Shown in pieces: positions 1 to 11,560 of a stretch of DNA of 64,000 bases (position 1 is the first letter of the stretch; each line of letters begins with the position of its first letter). The DNA is from Tretioscincus oriximinensis (taxonomy: Eukaryota; Chordata; Lepidosauria; Squamata; Gymnophthalmidae): assembly GCA_022410635.1 (NCBI GenBank), contig JAJVDF010000001.1, forward strand, positions 11,567,869-11,631,868. Direction: 5' to 3'. The notes under the pieces were generated by a model. The model saw only the letters and a program-made list of their open reading frames with translations. It was not told where the DNA came from and searched no databases. Both the position numbers and the translations under genes were made by a program.

Positions 1-590
1 ATAGCTGATATGGACTTCCATGGTTGCTCCCAGGAGCCCAGTGAATTGGCACCAGGCTTCTCTCGACAGCTAGGCCAGCAGAGGTGCTTCCACAGGAAAG
101 ATCCAGGTCAGTCTATCAATAGGAAGCGCTTTGTTTCATAAGCACTGTTTGTCACTGAATAGGCTATGGGACTATTTTTGTACAACTGCCTGGTCCAACA
201 CTGCAACTTTGAAGCTGCCATATTCCACAGGGAGCTGTGCTTCTTAGCGAACTGGTCTGCAGTGTGGATATTCTGTTTCCTGGGAACTTTGGAACAAGAT
301 TTAAAGAAAAGCTTCCTTCCATAAAGCCTCCTTTAAGATCTGCTGGCAGGACCCTCTTGGTAGTTCAACCCTTTCACAAAGTAATGGGATGTGGACATGT
401 AGAAATGTCTTCTCAGTCACAGTCCCAGGCTGTGGAATACCAATCTCCACTCTGAGATGCATCAGACCTGCTCCTTATACAGATGACAGATGAAAATTAT
501 TTCTTTACACCATGTCCTTTACATCCCCTCCCTATTCCCTGTTGCTGCCTCACTAATTCATTTTCTCTATTTTTATTTTTTATACTGTCA
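1..590. other. Unassigned AT-rich DNA
   Basis: No coding exon, tRNA or clear repeat boundary was recognised. A 72-codon open frame at 237-455 has no recognisable domain and no splice context. If the CpG-island gene is long, this is intronic DNA of it. Confidence 0.5.
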
Positions 591-656
591 TATTGTGACC
601 CATCATGAGACCTTTGGGTGTAGGGCAGGATAAAAAATTAAATAAATTAAATAAGC
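591..656 (+). repeat. L2-type LINE 3' tail fragment
   Basis: The segment shows a degenerate form of the ending seen at 9604-9863 and 14721-14990: a GACCTTTGGGTGTAGGGC block followed by an AAAT-rich tail. Only the last 60 or so bases are present. Confidence 0.6.
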
Positions 657-1634
657 AAGAAATAACGCTACAGAGCAAAAACCTCTGTCACTACTTTAAC
701 AGCTTCTATGGCAGGTTGCGACATCCAATGTTTTTCTAAAATTTCATGATGTTGATTTATCATCTTTGGCTTATGTTGAGCCAATTCAAGAACTGCTTGA
801 TTGTGGACAAGAATCTTTTCGGCTGGACAGCAGAGAGAGCATTCGTGGGGAAGGGATCCTATGTGGCAGCAATCTGAGGGCAATTCTTTCTCACTTGTAT
901 GTCTTCTTTTCCTTGCTTTCAAACCGCCATTTGCGTCCTTTGTGCCTACAGGCAAATCCTTCAAAAAGACACAAGAGTATTCAGCACACAGCTGCAGTTT
1001 GCCCTTACTGGCTGGCACAGCCCAGTGACTGAGTAAACAGCCAGCTTCAGCTTTGCACCCAGCATAGGCAGCAGCTGGACTTGCAGAAGCAGCCACAGAT
1101 AGGGGCTTTCGAAGTCCTGCACAAACAAGCCAGTCAAAGCAGGGCAGCAGACAGGGCATGATCAAGCCAAGCCCTTCAGAGTGCTGCAGACGTCACAAGC
1201 ATACCAATAAAGGGAAACTAAGAAACGTTCTGCAGAAATTTAAGTGCTTTGTCATATTCCAAGCCCTGCTGCCTACATGCGCCACTCAGGTACCAGGATT
1301 GGTTTTTCGTCTTCCTGGCAAATGACATTGCAAAGGAAAGCAGACAGATTTCAGCGCTGGCTCCGCAGTCTGTGTGACTTGTTTTCTAAATGCTCGAGAT
1401 GAGGAATACTTTCCTTCCTGGGTCTTATCTGCTGGCCAACACAGAAGCTGGTGTAATGTAGCTGAGTGAAGGCATATGTCATTAAAATAAAAACGACTAT
1501 ATATTCTTTCAAAAAAGGTGATACGGAGATGACTCTTCCGCATAGACATGTGGCTGATTGTGTCTCTGGATGGATGAATTTGTTTTAATACTGGATATTT
1601 TGAAGCCTTTGGCTAAAAGGTCCAACACGTACTT

Positions 1635-2020
1635 AAGGGCTTCTCACACTTGGTCTGAAGCAATTAACTGGAAGGAGCATTTGCAATGCTAATTGCTTCA
1701 CCATTCCTAAATGACTCCAAAGCATTATTAAACTTTCCTTACGCTTATCTTACATGGACTGATCGTAAGTGATCCACAATCATATCTTCACTTGGAAAAT
1801 TCCTTCAGGAAGTATCAGTGTTGTATTCTGGCCTTACTGTGTTCTACAAATCACATGATATATTTTTATCCAAAAGTCATGAAGGGGGACAGTCAGGCAT
1901 GCAGAACACAAAAAGGCTAGAGAATACAGCCTTTGCAAGAATATTTTTAGACTGGGAGAGTGTAAAAGGCAGGAAACAAGATTCCCCAATCAGTGACGAG
2001 AGACCATTCTCTGAAAATGC
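1635..2020 (+). repeat. Unnamed dispersed repeat 'family A', copy 1
   Basis: This copy shares ordered blocks with the copies near 25.5, 26.6, 47.4 and 58.3 kb: a CACTTTGACTGG-like start, 'aattaacaggaacagag', a run about lost CACATGA, 'gcagaacacaaaaaggctagag', and an end near 'gagaccattctctgaa'. The 3' end runs into a CA-rich microsatellite. There is no coding potential. The ends look like weak inverted repeats (GGGC..TTTTCACACTT), suggesting a non-autonomous DNA element, but this is not proven. Confidence 0.65.
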
Positions 2021-2066
2021 GCGCACACACGCACACGCACACGCACACGCACACACACACACACAG
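2021..2066. repeat. CACG/CA microsatellite
   Basis: An alternating purine-pyrimidine run mixes CACG and CA units at the end of a family A copy. Alternating CG/CA can adopt Z-form DNA. Short open frames with H/A/T or C/V repeats here are products of the microsatellite. Confidence 0.9.
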
Positions 2067-4929
2067 AGTAGATAACTAATATGCCTGAAGAACAGCATTG
2101 GGGTATACCACAACATATGAAGCAGAACGACATATATCTAGTCACTGACTGTTTAAATAGGCAACGACTGAGAGTGCTGAAGTTTTCAAAGTACCACTTA
2201 AAATTGCTATGCTGTGTTGGAAAAGGCCATACTGCAGAATTTGAAATCTGTGCACTCCTGCTTGAGCAAAAATTCATTAATTAATCCTTAGAACTGCTCA
2301 GCTGGACATTATCTTGCAGTGTAGCAGTGCAGAACTGTTGCACCTATAGATAAGGTGATAAAAGCTTAGCTTCTTACTCTTTCAAAGCAATAAAAGTGAA
2401 ATCTCACTCTTCCCCTGTTTATCAAATCTTCAGTACAAGGCGTAACTGAAGGCCCGGTGATGCCACTGGTGCCAACATTTGAACTCCTGCAACGAAGCCC
2501 ACCAAGAGTATTGCCACTACAAGAAGAATGAAAGAACTTGGACAGCTACCCTAAAAACTGGCTCACAAAGCGAATTACCTTTATTTTGCATCCTTTAAAT
2601 TAGGCCACACCAACTTCTAGCATGCTTAGTCCACACTGGAAAAGGCATGGACAGAAATAGGCAGCTTAAAATGATTTGTGACTCCAGTATATTTGTAGAC
2701 CAGCAATTTAAGGTTACTAAATGGGTCTAAAGAGGCATACAAATACAGCGTTCACCTCCATTATCCTAGTTTAACGGAGGGCCATTTTGGTGGTGCACCA
2801 AGTTGCATCACTAAAATGGATCCGCCAGGGATTCAAGGCCAGCAAATATGGAACTGACTCAAAGACACAGAAAGACACAGTGCAGAAAGCTCCCAAATTT
2901 CATGTGGTTACAGGGCAGGAAATTCTACCTCACAGACGGACAGCTGATACTTCTTTCTTGAAAGACTTCTGGAATTCATTCTCAGAAGTAATGAAGGAAC
3001 CACGCTTACGTACACCCCAATGACACAGTCCAGCCACAAATAACCCTTCTGCCTCCCCACAAAAGTGATTATCCTCTGGGTTATCCTCTACAGTTCTCTC
3101 TTTGACACCAATGGAAATAGTCAAATAAAGCCCTAATTAATCAGAATACATGTCAACCATGTGAAAGACCATTATACAAAGAAAGAAAAGTTACAATTGC
3201 TCCTTCAAAAAAACTCATCTGGTTTACACCCAACCCACACACTAAAACAAAACGAAAAATCCCTCAGGAGATGTAAAAAATAAATAAATGAGAGGAGGTC
3301 ATTTTTAAAAAGGTATCTGGTTTCATCTACCCAATAGTGGGGTTTCCTCTCCCTAGACACAAAATATGACAGAAGATAATGTCTGCTTTCAGAGATCATG
3401 GACTCTGTGTGTATAATTTGCACAGACTGTACGAGCAGAAACGGTATGAGGTTTTCACTTTAGTTTCAGGACTATTTAAACAAGCAATTGGACCAATCAA
3501 TTACATCTCCGATTGCTTGCAGGACAATGGAGCGTACATCTTGCGTACAANGGAGCACAAAAAAGCAGTCAATAACTGATCTTCAATGGCTAAAATGGCA
3601 TGATTGATGTGAGAATGGACTTAAACCGTCCTCTCTTTCCTTCTGGATAGTCAATGTTAGAGATACTAGTATCATTCTCTGATTCCTCCCACCCAACACT
3701 GTAGGTTTCAGTTTAANCCAGTTCATTGATCCATACTTCTGGGTTGTTGTTCCACATCAGCATGTGAGTGCATCACTGATATCCATGTCAAGTCTTTGAA
3801 GCTAGGAACATTGGTTGCTAACCATTAGAGGCAAAAGCTCACTTGACCTCTGAAGCTGTAGTGCTCAACATGGATGGATGAATTAGTGCCATCTGCATTT
3901 GTGGCACTGATGCGGATTTGTCCACGACTGCTTAACACAGCTCTTAATCTCACTTTAGCTTCAAAGCTGCATCCCTAAGCTTCTAAGAGTTACGAAACTA
4001 AGTTCCAAATTTCAGGGACCTGGGAGTGGTATGAATTTTGACAGTGTGAAATTCAAACCCTGATACTCCTGAACATGGGAGGCATACTGCCTCCATGCTT
4101 CCAGCATTCTTGTCCAGGCCCAGGGGACTTTCTAACACTCTGGAAGAATTGATTAATCTGACCCATCAGTGATCTATATTATATAGTTCAGACCATAAGT
4201 GTGCTATACGAGTCTGTAATCCAGATTAAGAAACTAGGAATAAAAGATCAAAGTTACAGCTCACAGAAAGTGCTAAGTACTGGATGGGTCACTTCTATAT
4301 TGCCCCAAATTCTGAATAAATTAATGAAATTCTATAGCAGAACCAACCACATGCAGTTTCAGCCATCCCAAGGTCATGCAGGAGCAAGAAGAAAAATACA
4401 CACATAGAAGGGCNCATTCCTTGACACTAGGCAATCCTTCTTCACATTTTCATTGAGGACACCTGATGGAAGCCAGGCTTGCCAATGTAGAAATGAAAAA
4501 CTCCTTTGTTGCAGTTCATCCTGGCCTTTTGTTCTTGGTACTCCTAAGTGACTGCAGAGCAAAGGGAAGGAAATGTTGCCCAATTCTACCTGCAAAAGAT
4601 CCATACATTTCCAGGCAGATCCACAGGCAATTCTTCCCTAGCCAGTAAACCAGACAAGCAAGTGTACTAGAAGCTGCTCTTCTTCTTCACATGCCTTTCA
4701 AACAGGGAAACCCTTAGGACCCACCAGTTTGTTTAAGCAAAGTTTCTGGATCCAGAACAGTCGGAAGAAATGTGAATGGACAAAAAGATGAAAAAAGAAG
4801 ATATGTAGACTTGTGTAGTGTTGGAGGATCTCCATATGCAGTTAGTTGACGCTGTACTACGCGAGTCATGGTTCTGACTCAGTGAGACACTTTTCATGCT
4901 CTTACACTTTCTCATATTAGCAGGCAGTT
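2067..4929. other. Intergenic or intronic DNA with old repeat fragments
   Basis: No exon was recognised. A short block at 2764-2850 ('ggtggtgcaccaagttgcatc') recurs in diverged form near 6807-6870, 29230-29290, 32280-32335 and 63770-63850, so it belongs to an old dispersed repeat. The rest is unassigned. Confidence 0.5.
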
Positions 4930-5280
4930 TCGCAGCTTATTACTGCATCCTGGAGACAGTATCAAGACACCCATTCTAGCAGTTCCTGATTCACTTGGCT
5001 TCCATGAATTTGTCTGTCTTAAATGTTATTCAGGCTGCTAGCTACCACAACCTCCTCTGGAAATAATTTCCATAGACCAATGACTCCCTAGGTCTTTCCC
5101 TGACTGTCCTCACTCGTCTGCCTAACAACTTAGAAAGAATGCCCCCAGTTCTAGTGTTTTTGTGTTAGAGAAAGTATTTTTTCTCTCTTCACCTTATCCA
5201 TCCTATGCTTGATTTTATCACCTTCAATCAGATCACTTCTTAAAAACTGTCTTTTAAGGNTGAAAAGATCTAGACACTGC
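4930..5280 (-). repeat. Old CR1-like LINE 3' fragment (TTCTTATG-type family)
   Basis: The block order is the same as in the better copy at 5341-5880: 'ctggagacagtatcaagacacccattc', the 'LPEEVV' counterpart, 'tagagaaagtattttttctctcttcacc', 'cttcaatcagatcacttc'. It is more diverged and has no open frame. It lies in the same orientation and directly next to the younger copy. Confidence 0.7.
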
Positions 5281-5340
5281 ACCTGAATTCAAAAGGAAAT
5301 TGCAATAGTTGAATCAGGCATATCTCAAGGAAGACTGTTT

Positions 5341-5880
5341 CAAAGCCGTGTAAGAACATAAGAACATAACATAAGAACGTAAGAACATAAGAAGAGCCAT
5401 ACTGGATCAGGCCACATCAAGTCCAGCATTCTGTGTCACACAGAGGCCCACCAGATGCACCTGGGCAGTCCAAACAGAGGAAAGCAAAATATGCACCTTT
5501 TCATGACTCCCTGCAAATGGTATTTCAAGAGTCCTGCCTGTTGCTCCATCCCGGAGGCAACATCCAGACATCCATCCTAGTATCCACTTATACCCTTGGT
5601 GTCCATAAACCTGTCTAGTCCTGTCTTGAAACTAACCAAGCTGTTAGCTATCACTACCTCTTCAGGAAGTGAATTCCACAGGCCGATGACCCTCTGNGTG
5701 AAAAAATACTTTCCTTTGTTTGTTCTCACTTTTCTACCCAACAGTTTTAAGGAGTGCCCTCTGGTCCTTGTGTTGTGTGATAGAGAAAACATTTTTTCTC
5801 TGTTCACCCTGTTCATCCCATGCATGATTTTGTACACTTCAATCAGATCACCTCACAAACGTCGCCTTTCGACATTGTAA
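5341..5880 (-). repeat. CR1-like LINE, ORF2 C-terminus and 3' UTR, with TTCTTATG-type tail
   Basis: The minus strand from about 5840 to 5577 encodes the C-terminal end of a LINE reverse-transcriptase ORF, with the blocks FSLSHNTRTRGHSLKLLG, KVRTNKGKYFF and QRVIGLWNSLPEEVV, ending RFMDTKGISGY. A 3' UTR follows, then at 5349-5397 a degenerate octamer tail (repeats of 'aagaacat' on plus). The equivalent region of true CR1 has the form 'LDIRKNFLTVRVINQWNSLP', so this is a related but distinct CR1-clade family. It is 5'-truncated and not intact. Other copies: 14215, 18888-19665, 43792-44219, 55979-56178 and 63911-64000. Confidence 0.85.
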
Positions 5881-7150
5881 GAGACAATTCCATGTTAAGA
5901 CAGCCATTTCTCATAAGACTATTGAGACTTCTGGTGAGTGTCAGTTTTGGGTAAGTAACTCTACTGTACTTTCAGCTACAAGAATCAATAGTATTAACAG
6001 CCCATAGCCTCATAGCCAATGGTGTGTTGACTTTTTTAAAAAGCAACTGCTAGATCATTTAAAACAGAAATTTCAGAGCAACAGCTTTTGTAGACACACC
6101 TGTTTCTTCAGTAGAGATTGGTGNCCTAGCATCTGAAGAAGTGTCTAGGAAAGCTCTATGCCTTCCTTTCTCCTGTTAATCTCATACAAGCCCCCTTGGC
6201 TGGACTTTTAAACAGCAAAGAACAGCAAAAAACAGTAACTGCAAAAAGACCCATGTACATAAACTGTGTGTAGTATGTAATATGAGAAAATGAGAAAAAA
6301 AGGTTTTTCAAAGCCAAGCAAATGTTTTCCTGATACAAAGCTGCATAAAAGAACTAAAGTAGACTTACAATTCAAAATATGCTTTGGTGACCCAAACTGA
6401 ATTACCATTCTGGTCATTGCCTTAATCTATATTGCAAGTAAGTGACATGTTTTTATATCAGAATATAAAATCCAAAATAAGGTTCATTGCAGAAAAGGCC
6501 TTAGAAACAGACTCAAGAGTGAAAGCCCAAAACCCATGCAATGCCATTCAGAAATTCCCTTGTATTGGTGCCTTAGCATGTACACACTGAGGCTGCTTCT
6601 GTTATTATCTTTCATGATGATGCAGATCAGAGTACCCTTCTGATCAAAGAATTTGTATCAANTATAGGCAAATTCTTACCTGGATCAGAATAAGCATATC
6701 TGCATTGGAACAGCTGTTCCAGCCCATTCTCTCACATTGGTTCTGAGGTTCTCCCCAGGTCTGGCACCAGCTCTGAAGTCTGAAACAAAATTAATCTGTC
6801 CTTTGGAGCTGGGTGGGTGGGAGGGGGGCAATTTGGTGGTGCAATAAGGTGTGCACAAAATGGATTCACATAGTGAATTGGACTATGAAAACATGTATGT
6901 CATACAAAGTTTCATAGTTTGGTTTACTCCTGCTTAGTACACTAGCAGACGTTTTTTAAACAGGATATCTGTATATCAGAATAATTAACTATCTAGCCAC
7001 TTTGTTCCAATCTACATTCCTTCTAATGCAGAGTACTAGGAGGGCTATAGACTCACTTATACCCTTCCTAAAGTGAAAGACACTGAAGTGCAGAAAAGTC
7101 CAACGCTTCTTTCTCTCATCAAAGAAGACCAAGCAAATATACAGTAATTT
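5881..7150. other. Non-coding DNA, mostly unassigned
   Basis: A fragment at about 6086-6170 ('cttttgtagac...tctgaagaagtgtctag') resembles part of the palindromic retroposon family found at 46019 and 26787. A family B block lies at 6807-6870. Otherwise I see nothing. Confidence 0.45.
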
Positions 7151-7159
7151 TGCTTAGTT

Positions 7160-7735
7160 ATTTGCACAACTGAACCAAGGAATAATGCATGAAGATAAAT
7201 ATTTATTTGATCAATTGGTTATGGCTGCAGAGGCAGTCATAACCTTAGGATGGAAGGACGCAACAAAATTGACATTTCATAATTGGTCCCATTACATATC
7301 GGAGCAATTAATGGGTGACCACGTGATCGAGAAACTCGATATAAATACTAAGACCAAAAAGATCTGGCAGAAAAATTGGGCAAAATTAATTATATATATA
7401 CAAAGTAACCGTTGGGGAGGACCCGAACTCCTGGCAACCATTAAATTGATCCTTAGGAATTAATTATTTGTTCAAGTATGTGAAAATTACTGTTCCTCTC
7501 ATGGGGGGAGGGTGGGGCCTTCATTATGTTGGGTTNCCCCCCCCCTCTTTATTCTGTTTTTGTAAACAAAATACCACATGTTGATTTAATTAGGAATTGT
7601 TAATTAGCGAAATAACTAACGAAGTGGTATGTAAAATCCAATTTATTATGTATATTATTACTGTTTTGTTTTTGATATGTTTTGTTTTTTTGTGTTTTTT
7701 TGTGTGAAAAACTCAATAAAATATATATAAAAAGA
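7160..7735 (+). repeat. L1-type LINE, 3' end of ORF2 plus 3' UTR
   Basis: An open frame at 7185-7463 (92 codons) gives the extreme C-terminus of an L1 ORF2. The block 'ITLGWKDATKLTFHNWSHYI' aligns by eye with the minus frame at 34330-34605 and with the end of the frame at 41631-42386. A 3' UTR follows with a G-rich tract at 7501-7517, a C-run at 7539-7548 and an AT-rich tail ending 'aataaaatatatataaaaag'. It is strongly 5'-truncated and non-functional. Confidence 0.8.
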
Positions 7736-7739
7736 TTAT

Positions 7740-9040
7740 AATTTCTTTGCAAAACTGGGATGTACTTTATTTTATTTGCTAATTACTTGTCACTAATTGT
7801 AACACTTGGAGCTTTTAACACTCCTGGAGATCATTATCTGACTCACATCCAACACTAATACACATACATTCTTCCTATTCCCAATACATTTTAAAAAAAC
7901 AGTGCCAACCAGGTAACGGTAATGAGACTAAATATCAGATAGGGATAATCCCAAGTATCTACAGAGCAATACAAATTCAGTATTTGTAGTCAGAAGATCA
8001 TAATGTATTGTATACTTGGGTAAAATCTGAGTTAAGAATCAAACCAATACATCATATCCTTTTAAGTCAGTAAACAACTTTCCAAATATTTTTAATGTGG
8101 ATTAGAGATGGGTGATCCATTCACAACCAATTCTAAGTTGCTTTTGAGCTGCTTTTTCATATGTGTAGGTGCCGTCAAGAAGTCTTGCCCAAATCCTGGT
8201 TCTATAAGGACCCTTACCCAGACAAAAATTTAAACTTTGCTCAATACATCTTTAACCATAAGAAACCAAGTACTCACAGACTACCGTTGAAAAAAGTTTA
8301 GCAGTTTGCATTGACTTGCCACAATCTCAGTTTAACTTCCAGAGCTANGGTCTACTTTTCTTTAAAACTGTTTCTTCCAGTATTTCTAGTAATAAGCTAG
8401 TGAGTTAAAACTTTAAGGTGAATTCAGTATAACAGCATATAAAGATAGAGACACCCCGAAGCTGGGATTATCTCTGATGAGCGCATGGACTGCCTCCATA
8501 CAGTTTACATGATAAAGATGCAGAATGGTTTGCTACTGCCATACACTAAAAAGAAACTAGGAATGCAGTATGTGAACCTTTGGCTTCCAAACAATTACTT
8601 TATTCCAGAGCTACAGCCACACCCTGCAATATGTAAAGTACTAGTTAAAACAGTATCCTTCAAGAGTTTGATGCTTAAGGAGAGCATGAATGTATGGATT
8701 TCCAGCATTAACTGTTTATAGGGTTTATGTCAAACACAGAAGACACTGTAAATAGCAGGGCTCTCTTTGCATGCGCTGGGGACCCTTTCTTATAAACCAT
8801 TTTTTTTCCTATTTGAAGGTTGAACTCATTCAAATTTAATCTTTAGACGTCAGCTCTGGAATTGGCCTTAAACAAGCACCCCACAAATCCGTACTCACTC
8901 CAACACATACAGAAATCTAGAGGGCTATAAATAGAGAAATGAATCCACACCCCAGAAATCCAGATGCCTTCCTTGGATATTCTTTTTTTAAAAAAACCTG
9001 CTGCATCTGGCCAGTGTAGCCTGATTTCCTAATCCCACTT
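7740..9040. other. Unassigned non-coding DNA
   Basis: There are no recognisable exons, RNA genes or repeat ends. An open frame at 8485-8721 has no domain and no splice context. Confidence 0.45.
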
Positions 9041-9600
9041 TTGATAAGATTTTTTTCTTCGCAGAACATAGCCATTCAAACTAAACAGGCAACAAATGCA
9101 AAAGAAGGAAGAGCCCTCATCCCATATGAGGTCATAAAAAAGATGAAATACATTTCACAAATGACAGACACCACTGTCACGGTGATAGAAAACAGTAACT
9201 TTACGAAGAGGGAACTCCGGTCCGCACCATCAGGCTTACAAAGCCCCCAGGCTGCAATTTCCTTTGCTCTGATCCTCCTTTGCTCTGATCCTCCGTGCAT
9301 ATTTATCCATCCTGATCACCTGTTCCTTTCTTAACTGGAGTCCTAAAGCAAGTGTCAACCTGTCAATGTTGCCCTTGCTCCACAGTGCCTCCTTGTCCTG
9401 CAGAAAAGACCTGATTGCTGCTCCCTTAGGGCAAAGAGAGTTGATGGTTACTAGCAAATCACAATCCCCAATTGATTTCTTCTCATGGAAGAAATTCCTT
9501 CGGAGCATCATAGACTGAGATCCATCACGGAAAGGTTCCAGAGAGTATAAAGACAAGAGGGAGCTCTTTATCAAAGCTCACAGAATTGAGTGCATCTTGC
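9041..9600. other. Overlapping unexplained open frames
   Basis: A plus frame at 9041-9334 begins after a pyrimidine-rich tract ending TTCGCAG at 9057-9063, which looks like a splice acceptor. The opposite strand is open over 9236-9574 (112 codons). Neither gives a family I recognise. The segment ends where a 3'-truncated L2 copy begins. A plus-strand exon would be in the opposite direction to the CpG-island gene. It may be an old transposon or pseudogene remnant, or chance. Confidence 0.2.
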
Positions 9601-9603
9601 AAT

Positions 9604-9863
9604 GTGGTTGCCCCTTGTCTTTGGAACAGTCTCCCCCTCGAGGTGCGTCTATCATCATCGTTGTATTCTTTTAGAAGGTCCTTGAAGACGCACCTCTTTT
9701 GCCTGGCCTTTGGCTGAAGAAATGCCATCTCTGTCCCTACTTTTAATATTGTTTTATACTTTTTTAATTTTTGTATGGATGTTTTACTGTTTTTGCNGCC
9801 CTGAGACCTTCGGGTATAGGGCGGGGTATAAGTATAAATAAATAAATAAATAAATAAATAAAT
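9604..9863 (+). repeat. L2 LINE 3' end
   Basis: The plus strand reads through the last ORF2 codons (LWN.LP.EVRL...SLKTHLFCLAFG-like with lesions), then a 3' UTR ending 'cctgagaccttcgggtatag' and an (AAAT)n tail. By eye it is about 97% identical to the copy at 14721-14990 (about seven differences in 245 bases), so the subfamily was active recently. It is 5'-truncated. Confidence 0.85.
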
Positions 9864-10589
9864 GTTGCTGTTTGTTCCACATTTTGAACACTTAGAGAAG
9901 CTTCAAGACGACCCCCTTCTTGGGCATCACTAATCATGGGAGAAAAAGGACCCATCTGCCACTCCAGGACCCCATTTTCTAAATCCATTTGCTAACACAA
10001 CTTAGCATAACAGGTGGTCAAGGGATCTCCCCTCTTTCTTACCAGGAACCTTATCTGTAGGCAGCTGCAAGTTGTTCCTGCAATTCCAGCTGAATGTGTC
10101 CACCATGGTGAATGTGGACTGCCAGGTTTAGGTTCACACAGTTCCCTTCTCACATCTGCACTGCACCACANAGATTTTGCGGCTTGTGTGGAGCATCCTG
10201 GCTGGGCCTGATCCTCTTCTTCTCCCATCCTGGTCCTTTCTGCACCAGCCTTCGTTTTGGGATATCTCATGGAATAGGGGGGCTGCCACAGCCCACTACA
10301 CTGCCATGCAAGTGAAGGAAGGCCCCTATTCCAAGATGTCTCTCTCCAAACAGAGGCCAATGCAGGAAGGAGTAAGGCAAAGGGAAGTCAGCACCTTGGG
10401 TCACAATCCTCAGTCCATCTTAGGTCCTGAGCATCGGAGGAGCCCTGCTGAATGGGGCCGGAGCCCATCTAGTCCAGCATTCTGCCCCACACAGTAGCCC
10501 ACTAAGGGCCCCTGAAACAGAAGGCGTGGAAGCCTTCACCTGCCCTGGGCGCCTGCAAATAGTATTCCGGGCATCCTGCGGGTTGCCCC
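9864..10589. other. Non-coding DNA left of the CpG island
   Basis: On the gene model this is the start of intron 1. The part at about 10247-10345 resembles a diverged arm of the foldback element at 28582-28765. Near 10465-10500 is a short block of the CR1-like 3' UTR ('agtccagcattctg'). Confidence 0.4.
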
Positions 10590-10848
10590 ANCTGAGGACC
10601 GGGCTTCGTTCGCGCGCCCCCCAAAAGTCAAGGTGCGACTCCTGGATCGCTGACCTCGCCCTGCGCCTTTGGAACTGAGCATCGCGCCCGGCCTCCTCGC
10701 AGGGAAGAGGCGGCGGACGGAGGAAGAGCCCGGGGGATCGAGGCCACCAGCGCCTGGGGGTTTGCGGAGGGTCCCAGCCGCGTCCCCCCTGCCCGTGCCC
10801 CGGCCCCGCCAGCCCAGCCCCGCGCGTGCGCCCCCAGCCCGCCCTTAC

Positions 10849-10924
10849 CCGTGGCTCCGGAGATCAGCGTGGCCAGCAGCCAGGCCAGCAGCAGGAGCTG
10901 CCGCCGCCCCGCCGGACAGCGCAT
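10849..10924 (-). CDS. First coding exon of a secreted or membrane protein (signal peptide), gene continues leftwards
   Basis: On the minus strand an ATG at 10924 opens a frame starting MRCPAGRRQ, followed by a leucine-rich hydrophobic core (LLLLAWLLATL) and a small-residue end (SGATG), a classic cleavable signal peptide. The frame meets a strong splice donor, GG|GTAAGG, with the last exonic base at 10849. The exon thus has 25 codons plus one base (phase 1). Beyond the donor the frame becomes low-complexity G/A/R-rich, as expected for intron. It sits in the middle of the CpG island. A short phase-1 signal exon is usual in LDL-receptor-family and many other ectodomain genes. The SGATG end resembles what I recall of VLDLR, but that is memory of a short, weakly informative segment, so no symbol is given. 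No exon 2 was recognised between here and position 1. Confidence 0.7.
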
Positions 10925-11280
10925 GGCGAGCCGACGCTGCTGCTCTTGCCGGGCCGGCGCGCACCACAGCAGCCCGGCAGCCCGGCTCAGCCTCCCCGCG
11001 TGGGACGCGCTCGGGTCAGTTGCTGCGCCGGCCGCCGCTTCCCGCTGGCTGGGCTGGGTCGGGCGGGAGACGGGCGCCCCGGGGGCTGCTTCGGCCCTCG
11101 CCTTCGCTCCCGCAGCAGCAACAGCAGCGGCCGACGGTCCCCAGCGCCAGGCGCATCCGCAGCCTTTGTTCGCGCCGAAGCTGCCCGCCCGGGACCTCCG
11201 GAGTCCGTGAGTGGCGCCCGTAGAGCCGCCCGGCGGCAGGGCAAGCAGGTAGCAGCAGCCGACGCTGAGCGAGCGAGCGA
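10925..11280 (-). other. Presumed 5' UTR of the signal-peptide gene
   Basis: This is GC-rich DNA directly upstream of the minus-strand ATG. It contains a GCT/GTT triplet run on the minus strand at about 11112-11133 and many CpGs. No splice acceptor is obvious near the ATG, so the 5' UTR is probably continuous with the first coding exon. The transcription start is not visible; it is placed downstream of the CCAAT and GC boxes by inference only. Confidence 0.4.
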
Positions 11281-11285
11281 GCGGG

Positions 11286-11560
11286 ACGGGCGGAGCCTGG
11301 AGAAGAGAAAAGGAGAGCGAGGAAACTCATTGGCTCTTCCCTTCCAAGCGGGCTCTCCGAATGGGTAGGGGCTTCGCGAGCGTTGATTGGCCAGGCCGCC
11401 TGTCCATTTAGTTGAATGCCCACCCACTCCTGCTAGTACTGCTCCAGCGCCCTGGCTGGCCTGCCCTGTTCCCAATGCTGCCCTTCTCCTCTGCTGCTAC
11501 TGCTGCTGCTTCTGCGGAGATGCNCCTGCCTGCAAGCGGGGCGGGGAGGGCTGATTGGCT
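11286..11560 (-). promoter_or_regulatory. CCAAT boxes and GC boxes
   Basis: ATTGG (CCAAT on the minus strand) occurs at 11329-11333, 11386-11390 and 11554-11558, each with a good NF-Y-like context (ATTGGCT or ATTGGCC). GC boxes GGGCGG lie at about 11288-11293 and near 11538-11546. There is no TATA box. The set lies 360-630 bases upstream of the minus-strand ATG, which fits a TATA-less CpG-island promoter firing leftwards. NF-Y sites work in both orientations, so direction rests mainly on the exon. Confidence 0.5.

Larger units (their letters stand above)
10590..11400. promoter_or_regulatory. CpG island / promoter region
   Basis: This is the only long stretch that is rich in G+C and dense in CpG; everything around it is AT-rich. 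It covers the signal-peptide exon at 10849-10924, its presumed 5' UTR, and upstream GC boxes. Such islands mark promoters of vertebrate genes. The reading direction is inferred from the minus-strand exon and from CCAAT boxes that read CCAAT on the minus strand. A divergent promoter is possible, but I see no coding exon on the plus strand to the right. Long open frames here in all directions are a by-product of the high G+C. Confidence 0.85.

Noticed and set aside
668..1165. 165-codon minus-strand open frame, Cys-rich
   Set aside because: No domain, no splice context, no signal of coding composition, and no relation to the CpG-island exon that I could see. Treated as chance.
10669..11475. Several long open frames on both strands in the CpG island
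   Set aside because: GC-rich DNA has few stop codons. Only the minus-strand ATG at 10924 combines a signal peptide with a donor site.
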